From positions 1 through 39,346 of the forward strand of contig CAJFJM010000004.1 in assembly GCA_904384245.1 (NCBI GenBank): a DNA stretch of 39,346 bases. The letters run 5' to 3'. A program made the position numbers and the translations under genes. The DNA is from an uncultured Clostridia bacterium (lineage in GTDB: Bacteria; Bacillota; Clostridia; TANB77; CAG-508). The notes under the pieces are model-generated. The model did not search any database and was not told where the DNA came from. It saw only the letters and a list, made by a program, of their open reading frames with translations. Each line of letters starts with the position of its first letter. Positions within the stretch are counted from its first letter, which is position 1. This document shows, in pieces, positions 38,376 to 39,346 of this stretch.

Positions 38376-38412
38376 TTTTTATTATTATTTATTAAATAAC
38401 TAATTAAATTAT

Positions 38413-39078
38413 TTAACTAAAAGTAAATAATTTAATAATAAAATTTACAAATGTATTTATAATGAAATTTTCGTTATATAAATTTATACAATAAGATTTT
38501 ATTGCAGGGATATGCCATAATATATAAAAAATTAAAATAATAACAATAATTGCAATTAAGCTGGTAATAAAACTTCTTATTTTACTTTTAATAATATATT
38601 TGTAATAAGTTTTTTTATCAATTTGAGGCTGATATTGGAAAGAATTATTATCATAATATATTTGATTATTATTGTTTACAGTATTTTTATAATTATTATG
38701 CAATGTATTTTGAAAATCTATATTAGTGGCATTTTGAGAGATATTTTGATTTTCTAAATTATTATATATTGAATTATTTTTAGTATTTTTTAAATTATCT
38801 AACTCAGTTTTTAAATGTTCATTTTCATTATATAATTCTTCTAATTCTTTATTTTTTATTTCTTGAAGATGAATATCATAATTTTTTCTTTTTTCTTTAT
38901 CAGATAATATTTCATAAGCCTCATTTATTGTTTTTAATTTTTGTTCATACAAATTTTTTTGTTCATCTTTTTGTAAATCAGGGTGATATTTTTTTACTAA
39001 AGTTTTATAGGCTTTTTCAATTATTTCTGGAGAAGCGTTTTGGTTAACTTCTAAAATTTCATAATAATTTTTTTCCAT
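38413..39078 (-). CDS. J-domain (DnaJ-like) membrane protein
   Basis: Probable DnaK co-chaperone recruited to a membrane. I chose ATG 39078 ([18 protein letters not shown]), 7 nt after AAAGG, giving 221 residues. The J domain occupies about 4-68 with the invariant HPD ([10 protein letters not shown] near 32) and [19 protein letters not shown] coiled-coil and Asn-rich linker (70-150) follows, then two hydrophobic segments (about 170-192 and 205-218). It has no zinc-finger or substrate domain of true DnaJ. It runs opposite to the secretion genes and is framed by AT minisatellites. Its client or location partner is unknown. Confidence 0.85.
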   Translation of the reverse strand: MEKNYYEILEVNQNASPEIIEKAYKTLVKKYHPDLQKDEQKNLYEQKLKTINEAYEILSDKEKRKNYDIHLQEIKNKELEELYNENEHLKTELDNLKNTKNNSIYNNLENQNISQNATNIDFQNTLHNNYKNTVNNNNQIYYDNNSFQYQPQIDKKTYYKYIIKSKIRSFITSLIAIIVIILIFYILWHIPAIKSYCINLYNENFIINTFVNFIIKLFTFS

Positions 39079-39235
39079 TTTTTTACCTTTCAATGTTATT
39101 TAATATTATCATAGCATAAATTTGCAGAAAAATAAATATTTTGCTTTGATTTTTGTGGTTTTAATTTTTTAATGTTAATGGATGTTCAATTAGAGTACAT
39201 ATATATGAATTATTTTTTTATTTAATTTAAAAATT

Positions 39236-39346
39236 ACTAATAAAAAAAATTAAATAAAAAATAATTAAATAAAAAATAATTAAATAAAAAATAATTAAAT
39301 AAAAAAATAATTAAATAAAAAAATAATTAAATAAAAAATAATTAAA
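39236..39346. repeat. AT-only tandem repeat, 15-16-bp unit, cut by the window end
   Basis: Repeats of ATAATTAAATAAAAA (with one extra A in some) run to the last base. The core TAATTAAATAA is the reverse complement of the core of the array at 38128-38375, so the two arrays face each other across the J-domain gene. Confidence 0.85.

Overview
The window is a very AT-rich chromosomal segment around a replication origin, most likely from an uncultured clostridial Firmicute. The gene order dnaA-dnaN-recF-gyrB (leftward) against rpmH-rnpA-yidD-yidC-jag-mnmE-mnmG-rsmG-parA-parB-DUF4446 (rightward) is the classic low-GC Gram-positive oriC layout. The jag gene after yidC and the DUF4446 gene after parB point to Clostridia. 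Genus cannot be read from this sequence alone.

Layout. 1-856: non-coding, AT-rich. 857-8551: gyrB, recF, dnaN and dnaA on the minus strand, with an unusual 1.8-kb, almost gene-free T-rich spacer holding degenerate tandem repeats between recF and dnaN. 6872-7201 and 8552-8852: a bipartite oriC with many DnaA boxes on both sides of dnaA; the dnaA-dnaN gap has a DnaA-trio-like unwinding element. 8962-19219: ribosomal protein L34, RNase P protein, membrane insertion (YidD, YidC, Jag), tRNA/rRNA modification (MnmE, MnmG, RsmG) and segregation (ParA, ParB). 19389-19640: two tRNA-Ser genes. 19909-20407: a RelB/RelE-like toxin-antitoxin pair. 20838-38035: a 17-kb co-directional locus for a Gram-positive type IV secretion apparatus (three pilin-like proteins, PrgI/VirB3, a TM/coiled-coil protein, VirB4 ATPase, VirB6-like channel, two VirB8-like proteins and a giant multi-domain cell-wall hydrolase). 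No relaxase, coupling protein or integrase is visible. 38413-39078: a membrane-anchored J-domain protein between two AT-only minisatellites, one of which runs off the window.

Main discovery candidate. Four genes (yidD, mnmE, the first secretion-locus gene and the giant hydrolase gene) are each split by one extra C. In all four the extra C makes an in-frame CGG codon, and reading resumes in the +1 frame at the overlapping glycine codon (C|GGA or C|GGG). By eye no other recognisable gene in the window contains an in-frame CGG, while about three dozen CGG trinucleotides occur harmlessly in the other two phases. The simplest biological reading is that CGG is not an arginine codon here but a site of +1 frameshifting or four-base (CGGR) decoding as glycine. 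A systematic sequencing artefact must be excluded. The one possible exception is a 48-codon ORF of unknown status at 20470-20616.

Secondary points: a hairpin that would bring the rsmG Shine-Dalgarno sequence next to its start, a probable ATT start codon at 36686, a 181-bp long-hairpin element after rsmG, and a switch in codon choice inside rsmG.
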